This document shows positions 62,742 through 64,000 of a stretch of DNA of 64,000 nucleotides, one piece after another; the first letter of the stretch is position 1; every line of letters begins with the position of its first letter. The notes beneath the pieces are model-generated. The model did no database searches and was not told the origin of the DNA. It saw only the letters and a program-made list of their open reading frames with translations. The stretch covers positions 125,820,385 through 125,884,384 of the forward strand of contig NC_079487.1 of assembly GCF_020520425.1 (NCBI RefSeq). Direction: 5' to 3'. Source of the DNA: Spinacia oleracea (taxonomy: Eukaryota; Streptophyta; Magnoliopsida; Caryophyllales; Amaranthaceae). The translations under genes and the position numbers were made by a program.

Positions 62742-63683
62742 TTGATGTTTTGGTTTGTTGTGTTGATTTGTTGTGTTGTTTTAGGTATGAGCAACTGTAG
62801 TTTTAACATGATGCTTTGGATAGGTTTTGTTTGGGGTTCTCTTGTCATTGTTAATGTTAACCCTTGTGTGATTGTTGAATGTGGAATTTCCCTGTGGTTT
62901 CTGGGTTCAATTGGGGAAACTAAGAAGTTATTTTCAATTTGTAGATGGTGCGAGCATTGTGTGATTGCTCATAGTGTGGGCTGGTTAGTTGTGTTTGGGA
63001 AGTTCTTCAGTGGTTTTATTTTCCCAAACGATGAAACAATCAATGAAGTTAGTGAATGTGTAGTGTTTGTGTTAGGGGATTTAATGTTCTTTGAGTGCGA
63101 ATTTGGGGATTGGTGTCTCAGGTGTTTGATTAGGGGTGGAGTTTTAGTTGAGAGAAAGGTTCAGTGTCTTTGGGTGTTGGTCTTGGGTATTGTTAGGATG
63201 TGGATGTTAATCTTTGTTAATCTTCATTTTAGGTTAGCGTTGAGTGTTATTCTCGACGCTTTCAAAATCAGTTATTTGAACGTTGCTCCCCATTGTTTGG
63301 GGGTTCATAGTATGCTAAACGCGTTTCTTTTAGACGCTTGTGCGCAATGCACAAGGTCTCTACACCTAAACATTGTCTCTCTTTTGCTCTTTCCCTTTTA
63401 CCCCAAGTTTTACAGGTTCTTAAAGGAGTCTCCTAGTGGTTGTCGGTCCACCATTATCAACATCTTTTATAAAGGAATCATGGATATAAGAAGTCTTGGC
63501 ATGATAGCGCAATGTAGCTTGTGTAAACAAGACTTCGTTTACAATCAGGGGTTTCAACAAGAGAAGTCAGCTTCACCTTCAAAGTTCAAGCATCTGTTGT
63601 TTATTTGTGTGATTGTAATAGTTGTAATAGTCTTTAAAGGCCTTAGTGATATCTTAGTTAGTAATGTAGTTTGTAGGTTGTAG
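62742..63683 (+). other. Unassigned 313-codon open frame
   Basis: A long frame of low-complexity, hydrophobic and Cys/Val/Phe-rich text. T/G-rich DNA tends to keep such frames open. No domain, no signal of known family, no recognisable start context. It lies in the 3' part of the retroposon, ahead of the A-tail. I list it only because of its length. Confidence 0.2.
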
Positions 63684-63751
63684 TTCTGTTGAACTTTTAC
63701 TTTTTGTATGATTAAGCCTATGTCAACAAAAAAAAAAAGTTTAATATATAT

Positions 63752-63804
63752 AATGGTACAAGATACCTAATAAAAATTCGTACATCACACGGGCTTAAAA
63801 CTAG
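63752..63804 (+). mobile_element. Decayed Helitron 3' end
   Basis: CGTACATCACACGGGC, a broken hairpin, is followed by TTAAAACTAG and a host T (CTAG 63801-63804). Its 5' part would lie left of the retroposon insertion (before 55414) and was not identified. Confidence 0.4.
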
Positions 63805-64000
63805 TTATTATATATATCAAAACATTATCATGTAGAATCTTATTTGATTTCTCGCTATTTATTTTCGAATGATCAGATTTTTTAACTTTTTCACATACAG
63901 AATTGGATATATAATTAGTTAAACATTGCATTATAGTCTGTGCCTATATAGTGAGAACTTATAGAAACGGAGGTATACATATCATTTATAAAAAGGAAAA

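Larger units (their letters stand above)
55431..63734 (+). mobile_element. Retroposon-like insertion, later split by a CACTA element
   Basis: The direct repeat AAAAGTTTAATATATAT occurs at 55414-55430 and 63735-63751, and the right copy is preceded by an A-run (63728 onward). That is the pattern of a target-primed (LINE-type) insertion. Without the CACTA (55899-62452) the body is only about 1.75 kb: a CT-rich, 5'-leader-like start (accctcaaccttcctccg, ccgccgccacc) and a 3' part with an unassigned 313-codon frame. No RT or endonuclease was recognised, so it may be a non-autonomous LINE derivative or a processed copy of a transcript. Confidence 0.6.

Overview
The window is plant nuclear DNA. It has GT-AG introns, a BAHD acyltransferase and a family-1 glycosyltransferase, plant L1-type LINEs, Ty1/copia elements, Helitrons, CACTA elements and many Stowaway/Tourist MITEs. 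The style of the repeats, with many 'tactccgta' MITE edges, and of the protein relics fits a Caryophyllales plant such as the spinach/beet/quinoa group. That placement is inference; no species is proven. Almost all of the window is transposable-element DNA, often nested. Only one host gene looks intact.

Layout. 1-4600: minus-strand L1-type LINE with broken ORF1 and ORF2, running off the left edge. 4601-6197: AT-rich, no gene. 6198-9507: Helitron with classic termini carrying a DEAD-box helicase exon. 9508-11920: AT-rich DNA with a Tourist-like MITE containing a (TA)n tract and a tRNA-like SINE candidate. 11920-28612: a second LINE (plus strand) split by a very young, apparently intact copia retrotransposon at 13685-24077, with two 1340-bp LTRs, an ACCAT target duplication and one 1300-residue gag-pol ORF. 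28613-31325: cluster of MITEs, one nested in another. 31713-31834: near-perfect hairpin. 32390-35243: the intact BAHD (HCT-like) gene, two exons; its intron holds a Helitron that itself holds a CACTA MITE. 35244-42960: repeats including a probable Helitron, two SINEs and a retroposon with a 15-bp target duplication. 42978-45757: a UGT85-like pseudogene, cut by a 405-bp Helitron whose removal restores the codon at the junction. 45795-48611: copia fragment and MITEs. 49192-53228: decayed copia element with 153-bp LTRs and a TAGTT duplication. 53234-55413: AT-rich degenerate repeat with two CACTA MITEs. 55431-63738: a retroposon-like insertion (A-tail and target duplication) that was later entered by a 6.55-kb CACTA element (55899-62452).

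Most striking region. The CACTA element at 55899-62452 has collected exon fragments from at least three unrelated host genes, all in the same orientation and with splice sites kept: one exon of a mitochondrial porin (VDAC), two exons of a leucine-rich-repeat receptor kinase, and six consecutive exons of an ABAP1/ARIA-type armadillo-repeat protein. The LRR and ARM pieces are joined directly. No tnp2-type transposase was recognised, so this looks like a non-autonomous, gene-capturing CACTA. The Helitron at 6198-9507 has done the same with a helicase exon.

How the parts relate. There is no operon-like cooperation. The BAHD enzyme is the only plausible working host gene, and the copia element is the only plausible autonomous transposon. 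The nesting gives relative ages: LINE2 is older than copia; the BAHD-intron duplication is older than the Helitron, which is older than the CACTA MITE; the UGT gene is older than its Helitron; the retroposon is older than the gene-capturing CACTA. All identifications are by eye from translations and motifs; no database search was run.
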